DNA of 64,000 bases from Paraflavitalea devenefica (GCF_011759375.1 NZ_JAARML010000001.1:744001-808000); one strand, 5' to 3'. Shown: positions 25,086 through 33,571, counted from the first letter of the stretch. Notes: generated by a model from the sequence alone, not told the origin. Numbers and translations are program-made.

Positions 25086-26150
25086 ATGTTAGATAAACTG
25101 GAAGCGATCAGGGCGCGTTTTGAAGATCTTGGTGTGGCATTGACAAACCCTGCTATTGTAAGCGATAACAGGAAGTTTACTGAACTGAGCAAGGAGTACC
25201 GCAGCCTGGAGAAGATCGTATCGGCCCATACCCAATATAAGGAAGTGCTGAATGACCTGGACAGTTACCGGGCGGCTATGAAGGGGGATGATGAGGAGCT
25301 GCGCGAGCTGGCCAAGGAAGAACTGCCCCTGCTGGAAGAAAAGAAAGAAAAGCTGGAGGCGGAGATCCGCCAGTTGCTGATACCCAAGGACCCGCAGGAC
25401 CAAAAGAATGTGATCCTGGAGATACGGGGCGGTACGGGTGGTGATGAAGCCAGTTTATTTGCCGGCAACCTGCTTCGTATGTACCTTCGTTATTGTGAGC
25501 GCAGGGGCTGGAAAACAGCTATCCTGAGTGAAACAGAAGGAACAGTGGGAGGCTATAAAGAGGTGCAACTGGAAGTAACCGGTGATGATGTGTATGGCAC
25601 CCTGAAGTTTGAAAGTGGCGTGCACCGGGTACAGCGTGTACCTGATACAGAAGCGTCCGGACGGGTGCATACTTCAGCCGCTACCGTAGCGGTGATGCCC
25701 GAAGCCGAAGAGGTGGACTTTGAACTAAACCCGGCAGATGTGAAAATGGAAACAGCCCGAAGCGGCGGCGCCGGCGGACAAAACGTAAATAAGGTAGAAA
25801 CCAAAGTACTGCTCACGCATATACCAACCGGCACGGTGGTAGTATGCCAAACAGAACGGTCGCAGTTAGGGAACCGTGAAAAAGCCATGCAGATGCTCCG
25901 TACCAAGTTATACGAAGAACAAGTGCGCAAACAGGAAGATGAGATAGCCCGGCACCGGAAGAGCCTGGTAAGTACCGGCGACCGGAGTGCCAAGATACGT
26001 ACCTATAATTACCCGCAGGGCCGGGTAACCGATCACCGGATCGGTTTAACGGTTTATAACCTGGACGATGTTATGAACGGCAATATCCAGGAATTTTTAG
26101 ATGCCTTACAGTTTGCAGAGAATGCAGAGAAGATAGCGAAGCAAAACTAA
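25086..26150 (+). CDS. prfA: Peptide chain release factor 1
   Basis: RF1 ends translation at UAA and UAG. The 354-aa product carries the GGQ motif ([14 protein letters not shown], about residue 230) and the stop-codon recognition PxT motif as [13 protein letters not shown] (about 184-196). The RF2-type SPF motif is absent. Length is usual (about 355-360). Confidence 0.98.
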   Translation: MLDKLEAIRARFEDLGVALTNPAIVSDNRKFTELSKEYRSLEKIVSAHTQYKEVLNDLDSYRAAMKGDDEELRELAKEELPLLEEKKEKLEAEIRQLLIPKDPQDQKNVILEIRGGTGGDEASLFAGNLLRMYLRYCERRGWKTAILSETEGTVGGYKEVQLEVTGDDVYGTLKFESGVHRVQRVPDTEASGRVHTSAATVAVMPEAEEVDFELNPADVKMETARSGGAGGQNVNKVETKVLLTHIPTGTVVVCQTERSQLGNREKAMQMLRTKLYEEQVRKQEDEIARHRKSLVSTGDRSAKIRTYNYPQGRVTDHRIGLTVYNLDDVMNGNIQEFLDALQFAENAEKIAKQN

Positions 26151-26159
26151 GAAGCATGT

Positions 26160-26206
26160 AGCCAGAGGCTACCAAATAGCCTCACTCGCCAGAGGCGAGC
26201 GAGATA
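26160..26206. repeat. GCCAGAGGC palindromes downstream of prfA
   Basis: AGCCAGAGGCT at 26160-26170 and GCCAGAGGC at 26188-26196, embedded in CTCGCCAGAGGCGAG, a perfect palindrome with AGA as loop. They match the pair at 23716-23754. Confidence 0.6.
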
Positions 26207-26288
26207 GCTAAACAGCATTAAGCGAGCCGGTAACCATACCATATACCCCAGACTCTACACATAACTTTCTTTATTCACCATTAAAGTA

Positions 26289-26861
26289 ATGTTTATGTTA
26301 GACAATCTTATTAGCCTCGTACGCGAACAGGCCGGGGATGCCATTATTAATAACCCCACGGTTCCCAATGAACGCAATGAAGAAGTGATTGCCGAAACAG
26401 GCCAATCTATTGCCGGCGGCCTTCAACAGGTGATCGCCTCCGGAGGACTGAAGGATGTACTGAAGTTGTTTGGCGGACAGGAAGCCCCTTCCAACAATAA
26501 CCCTGTGGTTCAAAATCTTTCGGGCAATGTGATCCAGCAGTTGATGAATAAGTTTGGCTTTGATCAGCAGGCTGCCAGCGGCATTGCCGGTAAGCTGGTG
26601 CCTGATGTATTTCAGCAACTGGTGAATAAAACAAATGATCCTGCTGATAATAGCTTTGATATACAGGGGATTTTTAACCAGCTCTCCGGTGGCAAGTCGC
26701 AGAACATTAATATCCAGGGATTACTGGGCAAAGTAACCCAGGGAGGACTGGACAAGGATGGTGATGGAGATACCGACCTGCAGGATGTGGCGACCATGTT
26801 CTCCGGTGGTGGTCAGGGCGGCCATGTGCCGGACACCGTAAAAGGGTTATTTAGCCGTTAG
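26289..26861 (+). CDS. DUF937-like protein with an EF-hand-like loop
   Basis: The 190-aa product is rich in Gly, Asn and Gln and resembles the YidB/DUF937 group of cytosolic proteins of unknown role (AETGQSIAGGLQQVIASGG, VQNLSGNVIQQLMNKFGFD). Near its end, DKDGDGDTDLQD (about 155-166) has acidic residues at positions 1, 3, 5, 7, 9 and 12, as in a calcium-binding EF-hand or dockerin loop. The second ATG at 26295 (MLDNLI) is an equally likely start. There is no signal peptide. Confidence 0.7.
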   Translation: MFMLDNLISLVREQAGDAIINNPTVPNERNEEVIAETGQSIAGGLQQVIASGGLKDVLKLFGGQEAPSNNNPVVQNLSGNVIQQLMNKFGFDQQAASGIAGKLVPDVFQQLVNKTNDPADNSFDIQGIFNQLSGGKSQNINIQGLLGKVTQGGLDKDGDGDTDLQDVATMFSGGGQGGHVPDTVKGLFSR

Positions 26862-27133
26862 CAGCCAGCCATTTACGGCAAGTTTAATATACTTTTAATC
26901 AACAGGTATTTTTTAACCCCTTGAAATGAATTATAAAACCCTTTCTGGGCTGTCCGTGAATGTTAACATTTTGAAAAAATCCATTAAGAGAATGGAAAAT
27001 ATAGACAGAGGTCGTTCCTTTGTGCTGTCAACAACAGAGTTCTTTCATAGATCATAATTCAGCAAATTCCGCCGGGTATTTTAAACCTTCTTTAACGGCA
27101 GGGATCATACTAATGGCACCGGATTTGCGTTAC

Positions 27134-27141
27134 TATATTTG
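27134..27141 (+). promoter_or_regulatory. Candidate -7 box of the small RNA
   Basis: TATATTTG, a perfect match, in the same TATATTTGAAGT context as at 6190. No -33 TTTG is seen at the usual spacing. Confidence 0.4.
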
Positions 27142-27145
27142 AAGT

Positions 27146-27236
27146 TCTTTTTAAAAGACTCACATAAAGCAGTCAATTTTCTCATAAGCAGTTAGTTTTG
27201 GTTACGGCCCTTGTTTCTACAAGGGCCATTTTTTTT
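27146..27236 (+). ncRNA. Candidate small RNA of about 90 nt
   Basis: A transcript from the -7 box at 27134 would run about 90 nt to the terminator GGCCCTTG-TTTCTA-CAAGGGCC plus ATTTTTTTT. No ATG frame of useful length lies in it, and the nearest plus-strand gene ended 270 bases earlier. The hairpin has no T-run on the minus strand, so it does not serve the convergent vanZ gene. It could also be a late terminator of the DUF937 gene. Confidence 0.4.
27206..27236 (+). terminator. Strong plus-strand terminator
   Basis: Perfect 8-bp stem GGCCCTTG / CAAGGGCC, 6-nt loop, then A and eight Ts. Confidence 0.85.
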
Positions 27237-27251
27237 GCAATAACCTGTTTA

Positions 27252-27680
27252 TCAGTCTTTAATTTGTCGCCCGGGATATAAGAAGAGCAGGAAAAGGGAA
27301 GCTGCAACGGAGCCGGCGGCATCTGCCACAATATCTCCCCTGTCAAAACTGCGGAGTGGGATGAAGTTAAATTGTACAAATTCGAGGACAATCCCCAATG
27401 TTATACTTAAAACTGCCCATAGTATTGCCTTTTTACGCCAACCGGCCCTTGCCTGGGCGCGAAAAGCATAGTAACCTCCCCAAAAGAGCACAATGCCGCC
27501 AAAAAGGATGACATGCACCACTTTATCAAGATGGGGGATGCTGAATAAGCCATTGCCGGGAATGGATGATCCCGGTAAGCATAGGAGTGCGATGGTTAAA
27601 AGGGTCCAGCCAATGGGAAATCCTGGTTTGGAACAAAGCCTTTGGAAGAGTGATGTCATACTGCCGGAAAGATAAAGCAA
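27252..27680 (-). CDS. VanZ-family membrane protein
   Basis: The 142-aa product has about four membrane helices (GWTLLTIALLCLPGSSIP, VVHVILFGGIVLFWGGYYAF, KAILWAVLSITLGIVLEFVQ, AAGSVAASLFLLFLYP). The family motifs are DKVVHVILFG and FDRGDIVADAAGS. VanZ proteins are linked to teicoplanin resistance in enterococci, but most chromosomal homologues have no known role. It stands alone. Confidence 0.85.
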   Translation of the reverse strand: MLYLSGSMTSLFQRLCSKPGFPIGWTLLTIALLCLPGSSIPGNGLFSIPHLDKVVHVILFGGIVLFWGGYYAFRAQARAGWRKKAILWAVLSITLGIVLEFVQFNFIPLRSFDRGDIVADAAGSVAASLFLLFLYPGRQIKD

Positions 27681-27731
27681 ATGTCTGAACCACGATTTTC
27701 AGGATTTGAATGATTTAGTGGAAGAGACGGA

Positions 27732-27761
27732 AAGGGCTTCCCGTTGCGGCGGGAAGCCCTT
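27732..27761 (-). terminator. Terminator hairpin of the sigma/anti-sigma operon
   Basis: A perfect 12-bp stem AAGGGCTTCCCG / CGGGAAGCCCTT with a 6-nt loop lies 22 bases past the anti-sigma stop. On the minus strand it is followed by TCCGTCTCTTCC, which is T-rich but not a run. Confidence 0.65.
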
Positions 27762-27783
27762 GTTATATTTTTATGCAATGCCT

Positions 27784-28590
27784 TTATAAAGGTGCTTTGG
27801 TTCGTCCTGATGATTGCATTTTCTCCAGGGTAGGTGATGGGTTGCCACCTTTCTTTTCAATGGTAATGGCAAAGGCATCGGCCTTTTTGGTGTTATCCAT
27901 TTTAAGGATGACGTTGTTCTGGAGGGAATCAAATACACCAAGGCTGGCGGGCTTGCCATCTATGAGCGCCCATAGCTGGTATTGCTGGTCGGATGGCAGG
28001 CGGGGCATGTTCTTGACCATGAGGAATACGGAAGCAGACGCAGTATCCCAGAAAACGTTGGCAGAGGATTGCGGCGCTGCAGAGGAGCCTACCATGTTGA
28101 CCACGGTGACATTGGGGTCTTTGATGAGTTTTTGTTCGTCAATGATCTTGTTGAGGGTGTTTTCGGATGAATCGAGCCGGGACTGTAAGTCCTGATTGTG
28201 CTCTTTCAGGTCATTGGCCTGGTTGTAGAAGCTGTAGGCAAACCAGGCGGCGGCGATGAGTAATACCACAGAAGCAGCAGCGAAAAAGCGCAATGCGCCA
28301 CTGCTTTTACGAACAGGTGCGTTTGAAGTTTGTTCCATTGTGATGACTTTAGATTGATTTATAGAAGGGTGCTGAATAACTTCTAAAAATCCGTCCTTAA
28401 CCTGTTGCGGTGGTACAACCGCATGTTGCAAAGCGAATTTTTCGAGTGCTTCCTCGAAGGCTTTGCGTTCGGCAACAAGCTCCGGGTATTGGGCGCACAG
28501 TGCTTCAAACTCGGCACGTTCGGCTGCGTCTGCCTGCCCCAATACATAGCTTTGTACTATGCCACTTGATATGTATTCTTTAATATTCAC
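27784..28590 (-). CDS. RskA-like anti-sigma factor
   Basis: The 268-aa product has an N-terminal zinc-finger-like sigma-binding helix region (about 1-85), a membrane helix at about 102-122 (FFAAASVVLLIAAAWFAYSF), a coiled coil and a C-terminal RskA/anti-sigma-K domain (about 165-260, DTASASVFLMVKNMPRLPSD, YQLWALIDGKPASLGVFD). It would hold the sigma factor next door at the membrane until a signal releases it. Its start overlaps the sigma gene by four bases, so the two are translated together. Confidence 0.9.
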   Translation of the reverse strand: MNIKEYISSGIVQSYVLGQADAAERAEFEALCAQYPELVAERKAFEEALEKFALQHAVVPPQQVKDGFLEVIQHPSINQSKVITMEQTSNAPVRKSSGALRFFAAASVVLLIAAAWFAYSFYNQANDLKEHNQDLQSRLDSSENTLNKIIDEQKLIKDPNVTVVNMVGSSAAPQSSANVFWDTASASVFLMVKNMPRLPSDQQYQLWALIDGKPASLGVFDSLQNNVILKMDNTKKADAFAITIEKKGGNPSPTLEKMQSSGRTKAPL

Positions 28591-29132
28591 TTTAGTAATC
28601 CCCTTAGTTGAAGTAATGCACTTCTGATACGTGTTTTCACGGTGCCCAATGGCAGTTTCTCCAATTCGGCAATTTCCTCATGCGTGTATCCTTTAAAATA
28701 AGCCAGGTCAATTAACAGCCTTTGTTCTTCTTTCAATTCGTTTAGTACCTTCCTGAACCCGATATTGTCTACGTTCACCTGGGTAATAAGCGCCACCAGG
28801 ACATCCTCTGCCTGGTTGTCCATAGATTGGTTTTTACGGTCATTCTGATAGGTCTTGGAACGAAGCGTATCAATAGAAGCATTACGGGCAACATTCAACA
28901 TCCACGTGAACAGGCGTCCTTTCGTGGAGTCATAGCTTTCAATCTTCCGCCAGATATTGACGAATACATCTTGCAGCACGTCGCTGGCAAGCTCTGCATC
29001 ATTCAATATCTGTAATATGATACTGTATAAAGCGCCGGAATAATGATCGTAGAGATAACCAAAAGCCTTATTATCCCTGTTTTTCAGCAGGGAAACCAGT
29101 TCCTGTTCCGTATATGTAGGAATGGCGCTCAA
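28587..29132 (-). CDS. ECF RNA polymerase sigma factor (SigK-like)
   Basis: The 181-aa product has region 2 (AFGYLYDHYSGALYSIILQI, DVLQDVFVNIWRKI, LFTWMLNVARNASIDTLRSK) and region 4 (LPLGTVKTRIRSALLQLR). It directs RNA polymerase to a small set of stress or envelope genes, which cannot be named here. It is the first gene of an operon with its anti-sigma factor. Confidence 0.94.
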   Translation of the reverse strand: MSAIPTYTEQELVSLLKNRDNKAFGYLYDHYSGALYSIILQILNDAELASDVLQDVFVNIWRKIESYDSTKGRLFTWMLNVARNASIDTLRSKTYQNDRKNQSMDNQAEDVLVALITQVNVDNIGFRKVLNELKEEQRLLIDLAYFKGYTHEEIAELEKLPLGTVKTRIRSALLQLRGLLK

Positions 29133-29164
29133 TGTGTTTTACCCAAAGCGATGCTCAATATAAC

Positions 29165-29193
29165 TAAAAAAGAGTGGATATAACCACTCTTTT
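29165..29193 (-). terminator. Terminator of gcvH
   Basis: Perfect 10-bp stem AAAAGAGTGG / CCACTCTTTT, followed on the minus strand by TTT and T-rich sequence. Confidence 0.75.
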
Positions 29194-29222
29194 ATATACG
29201 AAAAATAAATATCGTTGGATTT

Positions 29223-29603
29223 CTATGCCCCTATTAATTTTCCATAAGCGGCCGCATCCAGCAGTCCGTCCATATCAGCCGGGTTATCAACAGTCACCTT
29301 TACCATCCATCCTTCGCCATAGGGGTCGCTGTTGACGAGCTCCGGAGCGCCATCCAATGCGGGATTTACGGTAGTAACTTTACCAGCCATGGGTAAAAAC
29401 AGGTCAGATACGGTCTTAACGGCTTCCACGGTTCCAAATACTTCTTCTGCACCCAGTGACTTACCTACTGTGCTAATATCTACATATACGATATCGCCCA
29501 ACTCGCCCTGTGCAAAGTCTGTAATGCCAATGGTTGCGGTAGTACCTTCCAATAATACCCATTCGTGGTCTTTAGTATAGCGGAGATTAGCGGGAATGTT
29601 CAT
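29223..29603 (-). CDS. gcvH: Glycine cleavage system H protein
   Basis: GcvH carries the lipoyl arm that moves the aminomethyl group from P to T protein in glycine breakdown. The 126-aa product has the lipoyl site in [15 protein letters not shown] (Lys about residue 63) and the family start LRYTKDHEW. gcvT and gcvP are not in the window, which is common in Bacteroidota. Confidence 0.97.
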   Translation of the reverse strand: MNIPANLRYTKDHEWVLLEGTTATIGITDFAQGELGDIVYVDISTVGKSLGAEEVFGTVEAVKTVSDLFLPMAGKVTTVNPALDGAPELVNSDPYGEGWMVKVTVDNPADMDGLLDAAAYGKLIGA

Positions 29604-29637
29604 GCTGTTGAATTTTGTGCTGCAATATTAGGAAAAA

Positions 29638-29743
29638 TCTGAAGTCGGAAGTCAGAAATCTGAAGGCCGGAAGTCCGAAGTCTGAGGTCCGAGGTCAGAA
29701 GCTGCATACGTGCTTTTCAGACCTCCGACCTCAGACTTCAAGT
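29638..29743 (+). repeat. Heptamer array: nine direct units, then an inverted arm
   Basis: Nine TCnGAnG units (one with an extra base) cover 29638-29701. After 14 bases four units follow in reverse orientation (29716-29743: TTCAGAC, CTCCGAC, CTCAGAC, TTCAAGT). The two parts could form a long hairpin. The inverted arm reaches into the stop codon of the cyclophilin gene. Confidence 0.8.
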
Positions 29744-30457
29744 CCTTTTAATCAACCTTGCTTTGATGATCTGTACATCCTGCAGGGGCCTGTCGCCACC
29801 GGAACGGCCGCCGGTAGGCACCGCGGCAATGCTGTCAATAACGGGGAGACCTTTTATGACCTCCCCAAAGATGGTATAGTTCTGATCGAGGTGGGGAGCG
29901 CCGCCCAGTGTTTTGTATACGGTACGGTGAGCGGCAGGCAGTTTCCTGCCTTTCAGCCGGAAGGTCTCTACCGAATCCAGTCCCACATCGGTGAATATTT
30001 TTCCCTGTACGATATAAAATTGCGCGCCACTGCTGGCCCGTTGCGGATTGATGTTATCGCCTGTACGGGCGGCTGCCACTACCCCTTTTTTATGGAATAA
30101 GGTGCTGCGGAACTCTGCCGGTATGGTATATTCCGGCCCGCCATCACCGTAGGTTTCACCCGGCTTCGGATGTTTGGTCTTGGGATCGCCGGCCTGTACC
30201 ATAAAGTTCTTAATGACCCGGTGAAAGAGGATGCTGTCATAAAAGCCCTGCCGCACCAGCTTGAGGAAGTTATCGCGGTGCAGGGGCGTACTATCCGACA
30301 GACGGATGATCATGGTACCTTTACTGGTGACCATTTCCACATCGCGCCGGTAATCATTTTTACGTAAACCATTGCCCAGCCTGGGATTGCAGGAAGAGAT
30401 GAGGACGATCAATCCTGCAGGGATAAGGAATAAGAAGGGACCTGTTCTTTTTTTCAT
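29738..30457 (-). CDS. Cyclophilin-type peptidyl-prolyl isomerase, lipoprotein
   Basis: The 239-aa product has a lipoprotein signal (lipobox LISSC) and a cyclophilin domain (about 40-235). Family motifs include FYDSILFHRVIKNFMVQAGD, GAQFYIVQG and YTIFGEVIKG. It would help fold periplasmic or outer-membrane proteins. The frame is open to 30496, but the first 13 codons are encoded by a heptamer array, so I chose the ATG at 30457. The stop codon lies within another array. Confidence 0.93.
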   Translation of the reverse strand: MKKRTGPFLFLIPAGLIVLISSCNPRLGNGLRKNDYRRDVEMVTSKGTMIIRLSDSTPLHRDNFLKLVRQGFYDSILFHRVIKNFMVQAGDPKTKHPKPGETYGDGGPEYTIPAEFRSTLFHKKGVVAAARTGDNINPQRASSGAQFYIVQGKIFTDVGLDSVETFRLKGRKLPAAHRTVYKTLGGAPHLDQNYTIFGEVIKGLPVIDSIAAVPTGGRSGGDRPLQDVQIIKARLIKRT

Positions 30458-30470
30458 GATTGTATGAAAA

Positions 30471-30515
30471 GCAAGTGGTAAATGGTGAGTGGCCATTCCC
30501 CACTTACCACTTGCT
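30471..30515. repeat. Heptamer array with inverted arm (GCAAGTG type)
   Basis: GCAAGTG, GTAAATG and GTGAGTG (30471-30491) are followed by the reverse form CCACTTACCACTTGC. Together they form a hairpin with about 13-bp arms, between the cyclophilin gene and the 115-aa gene. Confidence 0.7.
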
Positions 30516-30521
30516 GTTTTC

Positions 30522-30869
30522 TTACTGAAATCCGTTCTGCTGAAAATACAGTAAGATATGGTCTTTCAGAAAATTTTCCTGTTCTACCATATTGAATTCC
30601 GGCAGGGGCTTCAATTGTTTAAAATGCGGCCATCCGTCCTCATCCACCGATTCCAGCTCATAGTAACCACTTTGCGATAAGAGGGAGCATACCGCCACGT
30701 GCATGAGGTCCTGTTTCTGTTCTTTGGTGAATTTGGCGCGTATGTCACCAAATTCCTGTATACCGATGAGGAATAAAATAGTTTCCATGTCGGGCTTTTT
30801 GCCAAACCGCTCTACCAGGCTGGCTTCAAGGTTCCACCAGCGGCTCTGCAGATCATCCTGTGCTTGCAT
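30522..30869 (-). CDS. Conserved-looking 115-aa protein, function unknown
   Basis: I do not recognise this protein. It is acidic and mostly helical, with the segments ETILFLIGIQEFGDIRAKFT, QDLMHVAVCSLLSQSGYYEL and FLKDHILLYF; no signal peptide or membrane helix is seen. It is divergent from the GNAT gene, with 41 bases between starts that hold a promoter box for the GNAT gene. Confidence 0.75.
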   Translation of the reverse strand: MQAQDDLQSRWWNLEASLVERFGKKPDMETILFLIGIQEFGDIRAKFTKEQKQDLMHVAVCSLLSQSGYYELESVDEDGWPHFKQLKPLPEFNMVEQENFLKDHILLYFQQNGFQ

Positions 30870-30888
30870 GGCGCAAAGATAGGAAGCT

Positions 30889-30896
30889 TATTTTTG
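30889..30896 (+). promoter_or_regulatory. Candidate -7 box of the GNAT gene
   Basis: TATTTTTG ends 14 bases before the ATG at 30911. It falls within the longer frame from 30860, which supports the internal start. Confidence 0.5.
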
Positions 30897-30910
30897 TGAA
30901 AAAGGCGGCC

Positions 30911-31348
30911 ATGACGATTACAAAAGATGAATACACGATTTCTACCAACAAGGATATATTAAACATTCCCTACATTCATGCTTTTCTTACTACTTCTTAC
31001 TGGGCAGAAGGGATCCCGGTTGATACGGTACAACGGTCTATAGCCGGATCCCTGTGTTTTGGCGTTTATAAAGGCGAACAACAGGTGGGTTTTGCCCGGG
31101 TGATCTCGGATGAGGCAACCTTCGCTTACCTGGCGGATGTATTTATTGACGAAACAGAGCGTGGTAAAGGGCTGAGCAAATGGCTGGTGGAAGTGATCCT
31201 GCAGTATCCCACGCTGCAGGGTATCAGGCGTTTTGAGCTGCGCACCCGCGATGCGCATGGCCTGTATGCCCAATTCGGATTTACGCCCCTTACCAACCCG
31301 GAGATCTATATGCTGATCCGTTTCCCGGATGTGTATAAACAGCTTTAG
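30911..31348 (+). CDS. GNAT-family N-acetyltransferase
   Basis: The 145-aa product has the acetyl-CoA binding core (VGFARVISDEATFAYLADVF, then ERGKGLSKWLVEVIL) and the family tail YAQFGFTPL. It most resembles single-domain acetyltransferases of small molecules; the acceptor is not known. The start at 30911 (MTITKDEY) is preferred over 30860 because of the promoter box between them. Confidence 0.92.
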   Translation: MTITKDEYTISTNKDILNIPYIHAFLTTSYWAEGIPVDTVQRSIAGSLCFGVYKGEQQVGFARVISDEATFAYLADVFIDETERGKGLSKWLVEVILQYPTLQGIRRFELRTRDAHGLYAQFGFTPLTNPEIYMLIRFPDVYKQL

Positions 31349-31361
31349 GAATACAAGCTGT

Positions 31362-31382
31362 GAGCGGCGAGCAATGAGCGGT
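31362..31382 (+). repeat. Heptamer array, three units (GAGCnnn type)
   Basis: GAGCGGC, GAGCAAT and GAGCGGT follow the GNAT stop by 13 bases. Confidence 0.6.
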
Positions 31383-31433
31383 TGTGGATGACATAAAATC
31401 TGTGCAAATCCGTCAAATCCATCAATCCACGTT

Positions 31434-31441
31434 TATCTTTG
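31434..31441 (+). promoter_or_regulatory. Candidate -7 box of serS
   Basis: TATCTTTG ends 18 bases before the ATG of serS. Confidence 0.5.
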
Positions 31442-31459
31442 CCACAAATTTGATTTTCG

Positions 31460-32731
31460 ATGTTACAGGTAGCATTTATACGCCAGCACACTGAGCTGGT
31501 AAAGGAACGACTGGCAGTTAAGCATTTTAAAGAGTTGCAACTGGTAGATGAGATCATTTCGCTGGATGATGAACGTAAAAAGTTACAAACCGAATCCGAG
31601 AATACGCAATCGAAAATAAATACGACTTCCAAGGAGATCGGCGCCCTGATGGCAAAAGGACAAAAAGCGGAAGGCGATGCCAAAAGACAGGAAGTAGCCG
31701 CCTTAAAATCAACCCTGCAACCCATTGCCGAGCGGCTGGCCACTGTGGAGAAGCAATTGCAGGATACGATCACTAAACTCCCCAACCTGCCATCGGCGAA
31801 TGTGCCCCGCGGCAGAACGCCGGAGGAGAATGTTATTGTGCGCGAAGGCGGTCAGAAGCCCCTCCTGCACAATGGCGCTGTTCCACACTGGGACCTGGCC
31901 AAAAAGTTTAACCTGATCGATTTTGAGCTGGGCAATAAGATTACCGGCAGTGGCTTTCCGGTATATATTGGCAAGGGCGCCAAACTGCAACGCGCCCTGA
32001 TCCAGTATTTCCTGGATTATAATACAGCGGCCGGCTATACAGAGTATATGCCCCCGCTGATGGTGAATGAAGCGTCTGCTTTTGGCACCGGTCAGTTGCC
32101 GGATAAGGAAGGGCAGATGTATTTTGTAACGGAAGATAATTTCTACCTGATACCTACGGCCGAAGTACCGGTGACGAATATTTACCGCGATGAGTTGCTG
32201 AAAGAAAGCGACCTGCCGGTTAAGATGACCGCCTATACCCCCTGCTTCCGCCGCGAGGCCGGCAGTTATGGCAAGGACGTACGCGGACTGAACCGCCTGC
32301 ACCAGTTTGACAAGGTAGAGGTGGTTCAACTGGTACATCCTGATAAAAGTTATGCCGTACTGGAAGAAATGGTGAACCATGTAGAAAAGCTGCTGCAGGA
32401 ACTGAAGTTGCCTTACCGCATTTTAAACCTGTGCGGCGGCGATATGGGCTTTACTTCGGCGCAGACCTATGACTTTGAGGTGTACAGCGCCGCCCAGGAA
32501 AAGTGGCTGGAGGTAAGTTCGGTATCCAATTTTGAAGCCTACCAAACGAACCGCCTGAAGGTACGTTTCAAAGACAGTAACGGCAAGAACCACCTGGTAC
32601 ACTCCCTGAACGGCAGTTCGCTGGCCCTTCCCCGTATCCTGGCCTGCCTGCTGGAAAATAACCAGGCGGAGACGGGTATACAGTTACCCCCTGTGCTGCA
32701 CAGTTATCTGGGCTACACATCTATTGATTAA
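31460..32731 (+). CDS. serS: Seryl-tRNA synthetase
   Basis: The 423-aa class II enzyme charges tRNA-Ser (and tRNA-Sec where present). It starts with the long antiparallel coiled coil that holds the tRNA arm (about 28-105), followed by the catalytic core with motif 2 (CFRREAGSYGKDVRGLNRLH) and motif 3 (LNGSSLALPRILACLLE). Length is usual. A terminator follows. Confidence 0.98.
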   Translation: MLQVAFIRQHTELVKERLAVKHFKELQLVDEIISLDDERKKLQTESENTQSKINTTSKEIGALMAKGQKAEGDAKRQEVAALKSTLQPIAERLATVEKQLQDTITKLPNLPSANVPRGRTPEENVIVREGGQKPLLHNGAVPHWDLAKKFNLIDFELGNKITGSGFPVYIGKGAKLQRALIQYFLDYNTAAGYTEYMPPLMVNEASAFGTGQLPDKEGQMYFVTEDNFYLIPTAEVPVTNIYRDELLKESDLPVKMTAYTPCFRREAGSYGKDVRGLNRLHQFDKVEVVQLVHPDKSYAVLEEMVNHVEKLLQELKLPYRILNLCGGDMGFTSAQTYDFEVYSAAQEKWLEVSSVSNFEAYQTNRLKVRFKDSNGKNHLVHSLNGSSLALPRILACLLENNQAETGIQLPPVLHSYLGYTSID

Positions 32732-32770
32732 GTAATCTGTTCATTTATTTTAATGTCAGTATTCGTTATT

Positions 32771-32806
32771 AGAGCGCAATAATTATATTGCGCTCTACCT
32801 TTTTTA
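32771..32806 (+). terminator. Terminator of serS
   Basis: Perfect 10-bp stem AGAGCGCAAT / ATTGCGCTCT, 6-nt loop, then ACC and six Ts. Confidence 0.85.
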
Positions 32807-32828
32807 TACCACCTAAACTATAATCCCC

Positions 32829-33467
32829 ATGAAGTTTGCCATTACCGCACTTACCATTACGGGTATCTTATTTTCACTCAACAGCCAGGCGCAGCTTAAT
32901 AAAGGAGAAAAGATGCTGGGGGCTTCCCTCTCCTATATAAGCAATAAGCTGGAATATGTAAGTGACCGTACCATAAAAGCATCTCAATTTAATATCCAGC
33001 CTTCAATAGGATTTGGCCTAGGGAAGAACTGGATTGTGGGAGGCATGATCGGTTATAATTATACCCATCAAAAACAGGAAAGAGATGGCATGGGTGTGGA
33101 AGAGGCAATTAAAACAAACATCTTTGGTATAGGAGCCTGGACCAGAAAGTTCTACCCGCTCCTGGACAAATTTGGCATTTATGGCCAGGGCAATTTCGCT
33201 GTAGGTTTTGGCAAAGCCAAGAGGGAGCCATCCACTTTGTTTGTTTCTACAAAATCCGATGTCAGTGCTTTCAATGCCAATATACAGCCTGGCTTTTATT
33301 TCCTTCCTGGTAAAAAAGTAATACTCGAAGCTACGTTTGGGATGATTGGCTATACTTCCACAAAACAGGATTACGAAGTAAATACCCCTTTTTGGGATAT
33401 CAACAATTCTGAGTTTAAATTTTCGATTACTGAAGGATTAAGTTTCGGCGTGAAGTTCATTCTGTAA
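32829..33467 (+). CDS. Outer-membrane beta-barrel protein
   Basis: The 212-aa product has a signal peptide (ending NSQAQ) and alternating beta-strands of a small porin-like or OmpW/OmpA-like barrel, closing with an aromatic-rich strand (SFGVKFIL). No ligand or role can be read. It is followed by a related protein (33610) with the same opening form LLLGA or MLGAS, so the two look like diverged duplicates. Confidence 0.8.
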   Translation: MKFAITALTITGILFSLNSQAQLNKGEKMLGASLSYISNKLEYVSDRTIKASQFNIQPSIGFGLGKNWIVGGMIGYNYTHQKQERDGMGVEEAIKTNIFGIGAWTRKFYPLLDKFGIYGQGNFAVGFGKAKREPSTLFVSTKSDVSAFNANIQPGFYFLPGKKVILEATFGMIGYTSTKQDYEVNTPFWDINNSEFKFSITEGLSFGVKFIL

Positions 33468-33537
33468 CCATCTATCATTATATAATCACCTATTCGAAAC
33501 CGTTAACATTTCATTTTGCTTAACATAAATCTGTGTG

Positions 33538-33571
33538 AAAGGAAGTAAGGATTGTTCTTTACTTCCTTTTT
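33538..33571 (+). terminator. Terminator of the first barrel gene
   Basis: AAAGGAAGTAA and TTTACTTCCTTT form an 11-bp stem with a 9-nt loop, followed by Ts. Confidence 0.75.

Larger units (their letters stand above)
26862..27251. other. Gap with a candidate small RNA
   Basis: No gene is visible in these 390 bases. The right part holds a -7 box (27134) and a strong terminator (27206-27236) on the plus strand; the left part (26880-27120) shows no structure I can name. Confidence 0.6.
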
